From Symbiobacterium terraclitae (GTDB lineage Bacteria > Bacillota > Sulfobacillia > Symbiobacteriales > Symbiobacteriaceae): DNA of 59,922 nt. The DNA is taken from NCBI RefSeq assembly GCF_017874315.1, contig NZ_JAGGLG010000028.1, forward strand, positions 1 to 59,922, written 5' to 3'. The notes beneath the pieces are model-generated. The model was not told the origin of the DNA, made no database searches, and saw nothing but the letters and a program-made list of their open reading frames with translations. This document shows, piece after piece, positions 23,343 to 32,078 of the stretch. The position numbers were made by a program, and so were the translations under genes. Position 1 is the first letter of the stretch. Each line of letters opens with the position of its first letter.

Positions 23343-24056
23343 ATGGCCACGACCGCGGAAGCCAGGCTCGGCTCTGAAGCCCTCACGGCGTGTCTCCAGG
23401 CCCGGCTGTTCGCATACGAACTGCTCCGGAAAGCCTTCCGGCAAGAGCCCGAGCGGGGGTTTGCCCTCTCGCTGGCCCACGGCGGGCATATCGAGTCCTT
23501 CCCCTACCGGGAGGAGAGCGCGGAGATCGAGCAGGGCGCAGTCCTCGTGACCGGTTACCTGGCTGACAGCCGCAACACCTCGGATGCGGCCTACGACGAG
23601 CTTCACTGGGACTACACCCGCATGTTCGTCGGTCCCTACAAGCTGCCCGCCCCGCCGTGGGAGTCGGCCTACCGCACGAAGGAGCGCCTGCTCTTCCAGG
23701 CCGAGACGCTGGCTGTGCGCCAGGCCTATCTGAAGTACGGCCTGCAGGCGCCCGGGTACCCGGCCGAGCCGGACGACCACATCGGCCTGGAGCTCGACTT
23801 CATGCACCAGACCACCCGCATGGCCCTGAGGCACGCAGAGTGCGGTGAGGGTGAGGCTCTCGTTGCGCTGCTGGGCGATCAGCTGGCCTTCCTGGAGGAG
23901 CACATGCTGGCCTGGGTGCCGCAGTTTGCCGCTGACGTGGTGCGCAGCGCCCGGACCGACTTCTACAGGGGCATGGCGCAGATCCTGAACGGTTTCCTGG
24001 CGATCGATTGCGCACTGCTGCAGGAGCTGCTGCGGGAGCCGGCCGCCGAGGCGTGA
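23343..24056 (+). CDS. TorD/DmsD family molybdoenzyme chaperone
   Basis: The 237-residue all-helical protein matches the TorD family: an early RLFAYELLRKAF helix, a central YTRMFVGPYKLPAPPWESAY segment and the family motif EPDDHIGLELDFM. Such chaperones bind the twin-arginine signal of a molybdopterin enzyme and hold it for cofactor insertion. The client is encoded 80 bp downstream. ATG 23343 follows AAGGAGGTG. Confidence 0.9.
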   Translation: MATTAEARLGSEALTACLQARLFAYELLRKAFRQEPERGFALSLAHGGHIESFPYREESAEIEQGAVLVTGYLADSRNTSDAAYDELHWDYTRMFVGPYKLPAPPWESAYRTKERLLFQAETLAVRQAYLKYGLQAPGYPAEPDDHIGLELDFMHQTTRMALRHAECGEGEALVALLGDQLAFLEEHMLAWVPQFAADVVRSARTDFYRGMAQILNGFLAIDCALLQELLREPAAEA

Positions 24057-24136
24057 CGTCTCGCCAGGGTTTTCGGGCGCGGTCCTCCCGCTCCCGGTTG
24101 GAACCAGGTCTGAACAGAAAGGAGGACAAGGCACTC

Positions 24137-26695
24137 GTGAACAGTCTACTGGATCGAGCCCTGAAGTACCGGACGAGTCGCCGAGGGTTCCTTGGCCTGA
24201 CGGCCGCCGGCGTCGCCACGGCGGCGCTGGTGGGCGAGCAACTGGTTCCCGCGTGGCCGGAACGCAGGCAGGCGTCGGCCGAGACCGAGGGCAAGTGGGT
24301 CACGGCCGCCTGCTGGCACAACTGCGGCGGGCGCTGCCTGAACAAGGCCCTGGTGAAGGACGGAATGGTGATCCGGCAGAAGACCGACGACACCCACCCG
24401 GACAGCCCCGACTACCCGCAGCAGAGGGCGTGCGCCCGGGGCCGCTCCCAGCGGCAGCAGGTGCTGGGCGCCGACCGGCTCAAGTACCCGATGAAGCGGA
24501 AGCACTGGGAGCCCGGCGGCGGCAACAAGGAGCTGCGCGGCCGTGACGAGTGGGTCCGCATCTCGTGGGACGAGGCGCTGGACATCGTCGCCAGCGAGAT
24601 CAAGCGCATCAAGGAGAAGTACGGCAACGAGTCGATCATGGCCTTCGGCAGCGAGATCGGCCGCACGCTGAGCCTCTACGGCGGTTACGTCTCGGTCTGG
24701 GGATCGACCTCCTACGGCACCTGGCTGGAAACGGGGCCCCGCATTGGCCTCTCCAGCGGCAACCACGTGAACGACCGCATGGACATGCGGAAGACGCAGC
24801 TGCTCATCCTGTGGGGAGCCAACCCCGCCTGGAGCAGCGCCGGTCTGCCCACCTACAACTACCTGCAGGTCAAGAAGGCAGGGGCCAGGGTCATCACCAT
24901 CGACCCGCTGTTCAACGAGACGGCCCGGGTGCTGGCCGACGAGTGGATCCCGATCCGCCCGGGCACCGACCACGCCCTCGCGCTGGGGCTCGCCCACACC
25001 CTGCTGGTCGAGGACGACCCCGAGACCAACCCGCTCATCGACTGGGACTTCCTCCATCGCTGCACCGTCGGGTTCGACAAGGATCACATGCCGCCCGGCG
25101 CGGATCCGAAGGAGAACTTCAAGGACTACCTGCTCGGCACGTACGACGGCCAGCCCAAGGACGCCGAGTGGGCTTCTGAGATCTGCGGCGTGAAGGCGGA
25201 CCGGATCCGCCAGCTGGCCCGGGAGATCGGCGGAACCGAGCGCGTCTCGCTGCTGGTCAGCTGGGCGCCCGCCCGCGGCAACAACCTCGACTCCTGGCCG
25301 CAGGCCTTGATGGCCCTGGGCGCGATGTCCGGCCATATGGGACGGCCCGGCAGCATGACGGGAGTCTGCACCCACAGCGGCGCCTCCAACAACGGCCCGT
25401 CGCTGGTGCGGGCCGGCGGCAACGGCCTGCCCAACATCGCCAACCCGGTGAAGCTGCGGCTCAACCACAACGAGCACTGGACGGCCGTCCTCGAAGGCAA
25501 GTACATGGCCGGCAAGGGCCCGGGCGTCACGGAACCGGTCAACATCCAGATGATCTACCACGCCGGCTCCTCTGCCCTGAACCAGAAGCCGGGCCTCGTC
25601 AGGGGCGTTGCCGCCCACCGCAAGGTCGAGTTCGTCGTGGCCCACCACTACGCCCTGAACACGTCCGCCAAGTACGCAGACGTCGTTCTGCCCATCACCA
25701 CCGAATGGGAGCGCGCCGGCACGCTGCTCTCTGGCAACCGCGAGATCCTGATCTGGGCGCAGCACGTGATCGACCCGCTCTTCGAGGCCAAGTCCGACAT
25801 GTGGATCGCCGTTGAGCTGGCCAAGCGGCTCGGGCTCAACGCGGAGGAGGTCTGCCCGATCTCCGAGGAGCAGCAGCTGTTCAACCGCCTGGCCGGCGCC
25901 CAGGTGCTGAAGGAGGACGGCAAGACCTGGGAAAAGCTGCTCACCATCACCGCCGAGGACATCGCCGAGATGGGCGTAGAGGGTGAGCCGCAGACCGGGC
26001 GCATCACCCTGGCGGAGTTCCGGGAGAAGGGCATCTACCAGGTGCCGCGCCGCCCGGGCGACAACTACGAGTACGTGCACCTGGCCGAGTTCCGTCAGGA
26101 CCCGGAGAAGCACCCGCTGAACACGACAAGCGGCAAGCTGGAGATCTACTGCCAGGCGATCGCCGACCACGTCCGCAACTGCGGCTGGTCCGAGATCTCA
26201 CCCATTCCGAAGTACAACCGGCCCACCGAGGGGTATGAGGACACCTTCGCGGACTGGGAGAAGAAGATCAAGGGCGACTATCCGCTCCAGCTCTACACCA
26301 TCCACTACCCGCGTCGCTCGCATTCGGTGTTCGACAACGTGCCCTGGCTCCGGGAGGCTTTCCCGCAGGAGTTCATCATGAACCCGGTCGACGCGGAGGC
26401 CCGCGGCATCAAGGACGGCGACATCGTCAAGATCAGCAGCCGCCACGGCACCGTCATCCGGCCGGTCTACCTGACCGAGCGGATCATGCCGGGGGTGGTC
26501 ACCCTGGGCGAGGGCGCCTGGGCGGACATCGACGACGAGACCGGCATCGACAAGGCGGGGGCGACCAACACGCTGAACGGGGCCATCCCCACCGGCCAGG
26601 GCCACGCGGGCTGGAACACCTGCAACGTCCAGGTCGAGCGTTACGACGGGCCGTTGCCTCCCGACCACACCTGGCCGCAGCGGGTCATCTTCTAA
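24137..26695 (+). CDS. dmsA: DMSO reductase family molybdopterin oxidoreductase, catalytic subunit
   Basis: The 852-residue protein begins with a twin-arginine signal (TSRRGFLGL and a hydrophobic stretch), so it is exported folded. The iron-sulfur ligands read CWHNCGGRC and a later CARG, the C-x3-C-x3-C spacing of DmsA. The molybdopterin domains follow (ILWGANPAWSS, ADVVLPITTEWER, and a C-terminal HGTVIRPVYLTER dinucleotide domain). With the FeS and membrane subunits next to it, this is a quinol-linked reductase on the outer face. DMSO, TMAO or another oxide could be the acceptor. GTG 24137 follows GGAGG at 11 nt. Confidence 0.92.
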   Translation: MNSLLDRALKYRTSRRGFLGLTAAGVATAALVGEQLVPAWPERRQASAETEGKWVTAACWHNCGGRCLNKALVKDGMVIRQKTDDTHPDSPDYPQQRACARGRSQRQQVLGADRLKYPMKRKHWEPGGGNKELRGRDEWVRISWDEALDIVASEIKRIKEKYGNESIMAFGSEIGRTLSLYGGYVSVWGSTSYGTWLETGPRIGLSSGNHVNDRMDMRKTQLLILWGANPAWSSAGLPTYNYLQVKKAGARVITIDPLFNETARVLADEWIPIRPGTDHALALGLAHTLLVEDDPETNPLIDWDFLHRCTVGFDKDHMPPGADPKENFKDYLLGTYDGQPKDAEWASEICGVKADRIRQLAREIGGTERVSLLVSWAPARGNNLDSWPQALMALGAMSGHMGRPGSMTGVCTHSGASNNGPSLVRAGGNGLPNIANPVKLRLNHNEHWTAVLEGKYMAGKGPGVTEPVNIQMIYHAGSSALNQKPGLVRGVAAHRKVEFVVAHHYALNTSAKYADVVLPITTEWERAGTLLSGNREILIWAQHVIDPLFEAKSDMWIAVELAKRLGLNAEEVCPISEEQQLFNRLAGAQVLKEDGKTWEKLLTITAEDIAEMGVEGEPQTGRITLAEFREKGIYQVPRRPGDNYEYVHLAEFRQDPEKHPLNTTSGKLEIYCQAIADHVRNCGWSEISPIPKYNRPTEGYEDTFADWEKKIKGDYPLQLYTIHYPRRSHSVFDNVPWLREAFPQEFIMNPVDAEARGIKDGDIVKISSRHGTVIRPVYLTERIMPGVVTLGEGAWADIDDETGIDKAGATNTLNGAIPTGQGHAGWNTCNVQVERYDGPLPPDHTWPQRVIF

Positions 26696-26710
26696 GGGGG
26701 TGGCGAAATC

Positions 26711-27262
26711 GTGGCTCAGAAGGGCTTCTACTACGACATGACGATCTGCATCGGCTGCAAGGCCTGTCAGATCGCCTGCAAGGACAAGAACGACCTGCCC
26801 GTCGGGCCGCTCTTCCGCAAGGTCTACACCTTCGAGGGCGGCAAGTTCCCCCGGCCATGGTTCTACCACCTGTCCGTGGGCTGCAACCACTGTGCCGACC
26901 CGCGGTGCGTCCAGAACTGCCCCGTGGGGGCGATCACCAAGCGGGCGGAAGACGGCCTGGTCATCCAGGACCCGTCCCTGTGCATCGGCTGCCGGCTCTG
27001 CACGTGGTCCTGTCCCTACGGCGCCCCGCAGTACATCGAGGAGCTGGGCCGTTCGGGCAAGTGCAACGGATGCTACGAGCTCGTGGACCAGGGCCAGAAC
27101 CCGCCCTGCGTCGACGCCTGCGTCATGCGGGCCCTCGACTTCGGGGACCTGAGCGAGCTGAGGGCGAAGTACGGCGGCACCAACGACGTGGCCGGCCTGC
27201 CCGATCCCGGCCTCACCAACCCTGCGATCCTGATCAACCCGTCGCCCGAGGCGCGGCGCTAG
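26711..27262 (+). CDS. dmsB: DMSO reductase-type iron-sulfur subunit
   Basis: The 183-residue ferredoxin-like subunit carries four cysteine clusters: CIGCKACQIAC, CNHC with CVQNC, CIGCRLCTWSC, and CNGC with CVDAC. Together they bind four [4Fe-4S] centres. It moves electrons from the membrane subunit to DmsA and is exported with it, since it has no signal of its own. It starts 15 bp after dmsA at a GTG and ends 15 bp before dmsC. Confidence 0.94.
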   Translation: MAQKGFYYDMTICIGCKACQIACKDKNDLPVGPLFRKVYTFEGGKFPRPWFYHLSVGCNHCADPRCVQNCPVGAITKRAEDGLVIQDPSLCIGCRLCTWSCPYGAPQYIEELGRSGKCNGCYELVDQGQNPPCVDACVMRALDFGDLSELRAKYGGTNDVAGLPDPGLTNPAILINPSPEARR

Positions 27263-27277
27263 GGAGGAGGGCGTTGG

Positions 27278-28132
27278 ATGGAAACCTCTGAGTGGGCCCT
27301 GATCCTGTTTACCGTGCTGGCACAGGCTTCGATCGGCGCCTTCCTGCTCCTCACCTGGCTCCGGCAGCGCAACCAGGAGCCCGGGCGCGATCCGGTCTAC
27401 CGGAAGTCGGTTGCGGTCCTCGTGGCGCTGGCGGCCGTCGCCCTGCTGGCCTCCCTGTTCCACCTGGGGCGCCCGGCGCTGGCGCTGACCGCCCTGCGGA
27501 ACCTCGGCACCTCGTGGTTGTCGCGCGAAATTTTCTTCACTGGCGGCTTCTTCGTGCTCCTGGTGGCGAGTCAGCTCCTGGAGAGCAGGCCTGGCCTGCG
27601 GCGCGCAGTAGACTGGCTGGCCGCGCTCGCCGGGGTTCTCGCCGTGATCAGCATGGCGGCCGTCTACAGCACGACGATGCGGCCGGCCTGGCAGGGCTGG
27701 GGTACCTACGTCGCCTTCGCGGGGACGGCCGTGCTGATGGGCTTGGGCCTCACCGCCGGGCTGCTCACCTTCTTCGGCCGCACGGAGGGCGGAATGAGCA
27801 GCGACGTGCAACAGTTGACCGCGCTGGCCGTGGTTGCCCTGGTCGCCGGTCTGGTGGCCTATCCGCTCTACCTGGCGTCGCTGGGCACCGGCGGTCCGGA
27901 GGCGCAGGCCTCCCTCCAGCTGCTCGGGAGCCGGTACGCGGCGCTGTTGGCCGTCCGCTGGGCGCTCACCCTCGTCGGCGGGGCGGTGCCGCTGGTGCTC
28001 ACCTGGCGGCGGCTGGCCGCGGGCGCGGCGGCGGCCGGCCTGGTCTACACGGCGGCAGTCTCCCTGCTGGCCGGCGAACTGGTGGGGCGCTACCTGTTCT
28101 ACGCCACGGGAGTTCAGATCGGAATCGGGTAG
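27278..28132 (+). CDS. dmsC: DMSO reductase-type membrane anchor subunit
   Basis: The 284-residue integral membrane protein has about eight hydrophobic helices, starting with WALILFTVLAQASIGAFLLLTWL and including FHLGRPALALTALRNLGTSWLSREI, which is the conserved DmsC region. It anchors DmsAB and oxidises the quinol. GGAGGAGGG precedes the ATG. The operon ends here at a bidirectional terminator. Confidence 0.93.
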   Translation: METSEWALILFTVLAQASIGAFLLLTWLRQRNQEPGRDPVYRKSVAVLVALAAVALLASLFHLGRPALALTALRNLGTSWLSREIFFTGGFFVLLVASQLLESRPGLRRAVDWLAALAGVLAVISMAAVYSTTMRPAWQGWGTYVAFAGTAVLMGLGLTAGLLTFFGRTEGGMSSDVQQLTALAVVALVAGLVAYPLYLASLGTGGPEAQASLQLLGSRYAALLAVRWALTLVGGAVPLVLTWRRLAAGAAAAGLVYTAAVSLLAGELVGRYLFYATGVQIGIG

Positions 28133-28142
28133 CTGCGGAGAC

Positions 28143-28192
28143 GACAGCAAGAGACCGGAGGGGCCATCGGCCTCCTCCGGTCTCTTGCTGTC
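28143..28192. terminator. long bidirectional terminator between dmsC and the radical SAM gene
   Basis: Arms 28143-28161 and 28174-28192 form a perfect 19-bp stem with a 12-nt loop, between convergent stops 10 bp and 4 bp away. U runs are weak on both sides. Confidence 0.75.
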
Positions 28193-28196
28193 GGGG

Positions 28197-29522
28197 TCAG
28201 ATGTCTGTATCCGGGTCGAACGACTCCGGCGTGGTCAGCGCCACCTTCAGTTCCCGCAGGACCCGGCCCTCCGCCCGCTCCTCCTGCACGTACGTGCAGA
28301 GGGCCACCTCGACGTCCAGCCCCCGCAGGTCCGGGATCCGCGCAGGGTGGAACTCCAGGAAGCCGTGGACCGGGTCGGCGGTGTAGCCGCCGTACCCGAT
28401 GGCGTCGAACTGCTTCCGCGCGCGGATGGCGTCGCGCCCGAACACCTTTGCAGACCGGATGAAGAAGTCGCGCTCGGAGAAGCAGGCCGTCTCGGGCAGC
28501 ACGGCGTCGGCATTCTGCTGGTAGATCTGGCCCGAGTGCTTGTTCTCCAGCGAGCAGTAGTGCACGCCCATCGAGAGCCCGCGGTCCAGGGCGAACCTCA
28601 GGAGCCGCAGCGCGTCCAGCTCGCTGCCCGCCACGGGCAGGCCGCCGGCGTACCAGTAGTCATAGGGAACCTCATACGGCGGGTTCTTGATCTGGTAGCC
28701 CCGCTCCCGGAATGCCCCGGCGTTGTGGAACGGGAAGCAGAACTCCAGGAGGTTCACGCCGAAGATTCCGATGCGGTCCAGCTCCAGCAGCATCTCTTCC
28801 ATCACGTCCAGCGTGCCGGGCAGCACCGGCGTCTCCACCATGACCGCGGGGATGTACTCCCGGGCGAGCGCGATCCGGTCGTAAGTGTGGCGGCGCCCGG
28901 CTGCGCCGTCGTCGACCCGGACGCTGATGCGCACCTCGTCCAGCCCGGCGTCGGCCAGCTGCCGGAGCAGCGCCTCGTTCAGGTGGTCGCCGCTGGTGTA
29001 GAGGCGGGTGTGAACGCCGGGGAAGAGCCGTCGGGCGGTCTGAAAGAAGCCCGCCGCCTCCTCGGGGAACAGCAGGGGCTCGCCGCCGGTCAGCGCCAGG
29101 TGGCCTACCTGGCAGCCGCTCTCCGCCAGCTCGGTCAGCTCGGCCGCCAGATCCCGCCGGTGGCCCTGAAAGAAGTCGTATCCCTGCTGGTTGGGGTTGA
29201 AGCAGTAGAAGCACCTGCGGTGGCACTTCAGCGAAGCGAAGAAGGTCGCGGTGCCCACGCCCTTCCGACAGGCTTCACAGGCGGGCGAGATCGGGCCGAG
29301 GTGGATGCTGTGCCCGGCGTTCCGGAAGCTGGTGCCCCCGGCGCGCAGTTCGGCCCGCAGGGCGTCGGCCTCGGCGCTCCGGTCGGTGGGCTCCAGGGGC
29401 AGCCCGGCCTGCTGCACGGCCTCTTCGAACTCCTCGTAGATCGCCGCATACCGCTCCGCGTATGCGCGGAGCCGCGGGTTGCGCAGGCGGTGGAGGTTCT
29501 CCCGGGTCACGTTCTCAGTCAC
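28197..29522 (-). CDS. radical SAM protein, function unknown
   Basis: The 441-residue protein carries the radical SAM motif CHRRCFYC (Cys100, 104, 107) in a partial TIM barrel with LALTGGEPLLFPEE. A second pair, CEAC at 82-85, lies 15 residues before it. This CxxC ahead of the core looks conserved in design and might bind zinc or a second cluster. A Cys also occurs near the C-terminal part (PETACFSER, EVALCTYV). The GTG at 29522 follows GGGAGGTAG. It is convergent with dmsC and probably has its own promoter. The substrate is not recognisable; peptide or cofactor modification are both possible. Confidence 0.8.
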   Translation of the reverse strand: MTENVTRENLHRLRNPRLRAYAERYAAIYEEFEEAVQQAGLPLEPTDRSAEADALRAELRAGGTSFRNAGHSIHLGPISPACEACRKGVGTATFFASLKCHRRCFYCFNPNQQGYDFFQGHRRDLAAELTELAESGCQVGHLALTGGEPLLFPEEAAGFFQTARRLFPGVHTRLYTSGDHLNEALLRQLADAGLDEVRISVRVDDGAAGRRHTYDRIALAREYIPAVMVETPVLPGTLDVMEEMLLELDRIGIFGVNLLEFCFPFHNAGAFRERGYQIKNPPYEVPYDYWYAGGLPVAGSELDALRLLRFALDRGLSMGVHYCSLENKHSGQIYQQNADAVLPETACFSERDFFIRSAKVFGRDAIRARKQFDAIGYGGYTADPVHGFLEFHPARIPDLRGLDVEVALCTYVQEERAEGRVLRELKVALTTPESFDPDTDI

Positions 29523-29756
29523 CGGCCCTACCTCCCGTACGGCAGAATGACCGGCTGCCGCCGGCCGTGCCGCTCTTCCATCGTATCGGCTGTCGGGGAG
29601 CCAGTGCAACCGGAGCGGCCGTTTTTGAGCACTCCGTGCCAGCCGGTGCGGGACTTCGGGCCCACCTGGTGGCCCATCCGCAGCAGGTCGGCGCGGAGCC
29701 GGCAGAACGGTCGACAGATCGGCGTCGAACGGACGTCGCCGGGGGCGGAACCCTTC
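29523..29756. other. intergenic region between radical SAM and HelD genes
   Basis: Divergent genes flank this stretch. Apart from the GGGAGGTAG ribosome site of the radical SAM gene and the HelD promoter starting at 29757 I see no gene, RNA motif or repeat in it. Confidence 0.5.
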
Positions 29757-29806
29757 TTGACCCCGCTTGCCGCCTGCGTTAGAGTAAGGCTGCCTTCGCA
29801 GGCAGC
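29757..29806 (+). promoter_or_regulatory. HelD promoter and leader hairpin
   Basis: TTGACC (29757-29762), 17 nt, TAGAGT (29780-29785). A 7-bp hairpin (29789-29795 with 29800-29806, loop TCGC) stands at the expected transcript start and ends 5 bp before the GGAGGTGG ribosome site. Confidence 0.7.
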
Positions 29807-29824
29807 GACTGGAGGTGGCCTGGG

Positions 29825-31984
29825 GTGAGTGCGGAGAACCATCCGGCCTATCAGGAGGAGCGGGAGCACCTGGAGCACACCCTGGCGCGGGTGGACGCGG
29901 AGCTCCTCCGCCGGCTGCGCCTCAGCGAGATCGTGGTGGAGGATACGGACCAGTACGAGGAGTCGATGCACGCCATACGGGCCGCGCAGGAGGCGATGGA
30001 GAGCCTGCGGGACGAGGCGGTGGCGCGTCTCTCCGTGGCCGCGCTGGAGCCGTACTTCGGGCGCGTCGACTTCCTGGAGGACGGCGCCGCGGAGCCCCAG
30101 GTGCTCTACATCGGCAAGTCGGGGTTTGCCGACCCGGGGAGCGACCGGCCGCTCGTCATCGACTGGCGTGCGCCGGTGGCGAGCCTCTTCTACGGCGCTG
30201 CGGCGGGCGGGAAGGCCGCCTACACGGCCCCGGGGGGCGTGGTGACCGGCCGGCTCCTGCGCAAGCGGAGCCTGGCGGTGAAGTGGCGGCGGCTGCAGCA
30301 CATCGCCGACGCCGACCCCGGCGCCGCGGGCGACGGGGCCGCCATCGACCCGTTCCTGCTCTACCGGCTGCAGGAGAGCCGCGATCACAAGCTGAGGGAC
30401 ATCGTCTCCACCATCCAGGCCGAGCAGAACACCATCATCCGGGCGGAGCCCGACCGGCCCGTCCTTATCCAGGGCGTCGCCGGGTCGGGCAAGACCACCG
30501 TCGCCCTGCACCGTCTGGCCTACCTGCTCTACACCTACCGGGACTCCCTGGCGCCCGAGCGAATGGTCATCTTCGCCCCCAGCCGGATGTTCCTGGACTA
30601 CATCGCTGATGTGCTGCCCGAGCTGGGCGTGGGCGGCATCCGGCAGGTCACCTTCCAGGACTGGGCGCTGGGGCAGCTGTCCGACCGGGTGGCGCTGGCG
30701 GACGCCGAGGCGGTGCTCGAGGCGCGCTTCCTCCCCGGGCGCCAGCCCGGGACCAGGCAGGAGGAGCCCCCGGGCCGGTTCAAGGGCTCGCTGCGCTTCA
30801 AGGCGATGCTGGACCGGGCCCTGGAGCGCTACGAGGCGCAGGCCGTGCCGGAGGCCGACCTGGTGCTTTGGCCGGGGGCGGAGGTGCCGCACCGGGAGAT
30901 CCGGGACTGGTACCTGCGCCACTACCGGCGCTATCCGCTCAACACCCGCAAGGACCGCATCTTCGCCCGGCTGCGCACCTGGGCGCGGGCGCAGCTGGAG
31001 CCCTTCCGCGACGAGCCGGAGGAGCGGGACCGCAGGAAGGCCATGGTCACAGCGCTCCGCCGCTACTTCGCCCTCTGGCCGACCCACTCCCCGCTGACCC
31101 TCTACCGGGAGATCCTGGGCCTCGGCGCACCGCGGGGCAAGCGGCCCCTGGATCTCGGCGCCGCGGTCCCGCCAGACGTGACCGAGGCCTCCCGCTACCT
31201 GCTGGACGGGACCGTGGCCACCGAGGACCTGGCGCCGCTGGTCTACCTGCAGGAGCGGCTGGAGGGGCTGGCTGACGAGTGGCGCCTGGATCACGTGGTG
31301 ATCGACGAGGCGCAGGACTTCAGCCCGTTCCAGGTGTACCTGCTGCGCCGGCTCACCGAGCGGGACTCCTTCACCATCCTCGGCGACCTGAGCCAGGCGA
31401 TCCACGCCGAAACGGGGGTGGCCGACTGGTCGGAGATCGCGGCGGTCTTCCCGCCGGGCGCGGTGCAACACTTTCGGCTGGAGCGGTCCTACCGGTCGAC
31501 AGCCGGCATCGTCACCTTCGCGAACAGGGTACTGGCCCGGGTCGGCCTCACCGAGGGGCTGGCCCGCCCGGTCTACCGCGAGGGGCCGCCGGTGCGCCTC
31601 GCAGGCGTGGCGCGCAAAGAGTGGGTGAGCGCCGTGGCGGAGGAGGTGCGCCGGCTCCAGTCCGCCCACGCCTCGGTCGCGGTGGTCTGCCGCACCGGGG
31701 CGGAGGCCCGGGCGCTCGCGGACTGGCTGCGGGCGGAGGGCCTTGCGCCCGAGCTGATCACCCCCAGCCGGCACCGGTACCTGGGCGGCCTCTCCGTGAT
31801 CGCCAGCTACCTGACCAAGGGGCTGGAGTTCGACGCGGTCCTGGTGGCCGACGCCGGCGCCCACAACTACGCGCTGAGCCGGCGCGACGCCCGGCTGCTC
31901 TACGTGGCCTGCACGCGCGCGCTGCACGAGCTCAGCGTGCTCTACACCGGCGAGGTGACGCCGCTGCTGGCGGAGGAGCAGTGA
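29825..31984 (+). CDS. helD: HelD-like RNA polymerase-recycling ATPase
   Basis: The 719-residue UvrD/Rep-like superfamily 1 protein has an N-terminal coiled coil (about 5-70) and the VIDWRAPVASLFY region typical of HelD. Walker A is GVAGSGKTT (217-225), the central helical insert spans about 290-440, motif II is IDEAQDFS and motif VI is in LLYVACTRALHEL. HelD pulls stalled RNA polymerase off DNA; some relatives (HelR) give rifampicin tolerance. Nothing in the context decides between these. GTG 29825 follows GGAGGTGG. Confidence 0.9.
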   Translation: MSAENHPAYQEEREHLEHTLARVDAELLRRLRLSEIVVEDTDQYEESMHAIRAAQEAMESLRDEAVARLSVAALEPYFGRVDFLEDGAAEPQVLYIGKSGFADPGSDRPLVIDWRAPVASLFYGAAAGGKAAYTAPGGVVTGRLLRKRSLAVKWRRLQHIADADPGAAGDGAAIDPFLLYRLQESRDHKLRDIVSTIQAEQNTIIRAEPDRPVLIQGVAGSGKTTVALHRLAYLLYTYRDSLAPERMVIFAPSRMFLDYIADVLPELGVGGIRQVTFQDWALGQLSDRVALADAEAVLEARFLPGRQPGTRQEEPPGRFKGSLRFKAMLDRALERYEAQAVPEADLVLWPGAEVPHREIRDWYLRHYRRYPLNTRKDRIFARLRTWARAQLEPFRDEPEERDRRKAMVTALRRYFALWPTHSPLTLYREILGLGAPRGKRPLDLGAAVPPDVTEASRYLLDGTVATEDLAPLVYLQERLEGLADEWRLDHVVIDEAQDFSPFQVYLLRRLTERDSFTILGDLSQAIHAETGVADWSEIAAVFPPGAVQHFRLERSYRSTAGIVTFANRVLARVGLTEGLARPVYREGPPVRLAGVARKEWVSAVAEEVRRLQSAHASVAVVCRTGAEARALADWLRAEGLAPELITPSRHRYLGGLSVIASYLTKGLEFDAVLVADAGAHNYALSRRDARLLYVACTRALHELSVLYTGEVTPLLAEEQ

Positions 31985-32025
31985 GGCGGTCGCCCGCGGC
32001 CCGACAGGACCCCGAAGAACGCAGA

Positions 32026-32057
32026 GGACCGGAGGCGCCTTCTGGCACCTCCGGTCC
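32026..32057. terminator. hairpin between convergent helD and pdxK
   Basis: A 14-bp stem (32026-32039 with 32044-32057), one G-T pair, loop TTCT, followed by GTTTCC. It lies between two stops and may act on both strands. Confidence 0.65.
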
Positions 32058-32078
32058 GTTTCCATGTTTGCGCCGATG

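Noticed and set aside
24146-26170. A 674-codon open frame on the minus strand opposite dmsA
   Set aside because: It has no start signal and a His/Val/Gly/Arg/Leu-rich composition that arises from reading a high-GC gene on its other strand. dmsA has full family motifs. Similar long shadows lie opposite the permease (34106-35494), argD, purL, norZ and the 668-codon antiporter.
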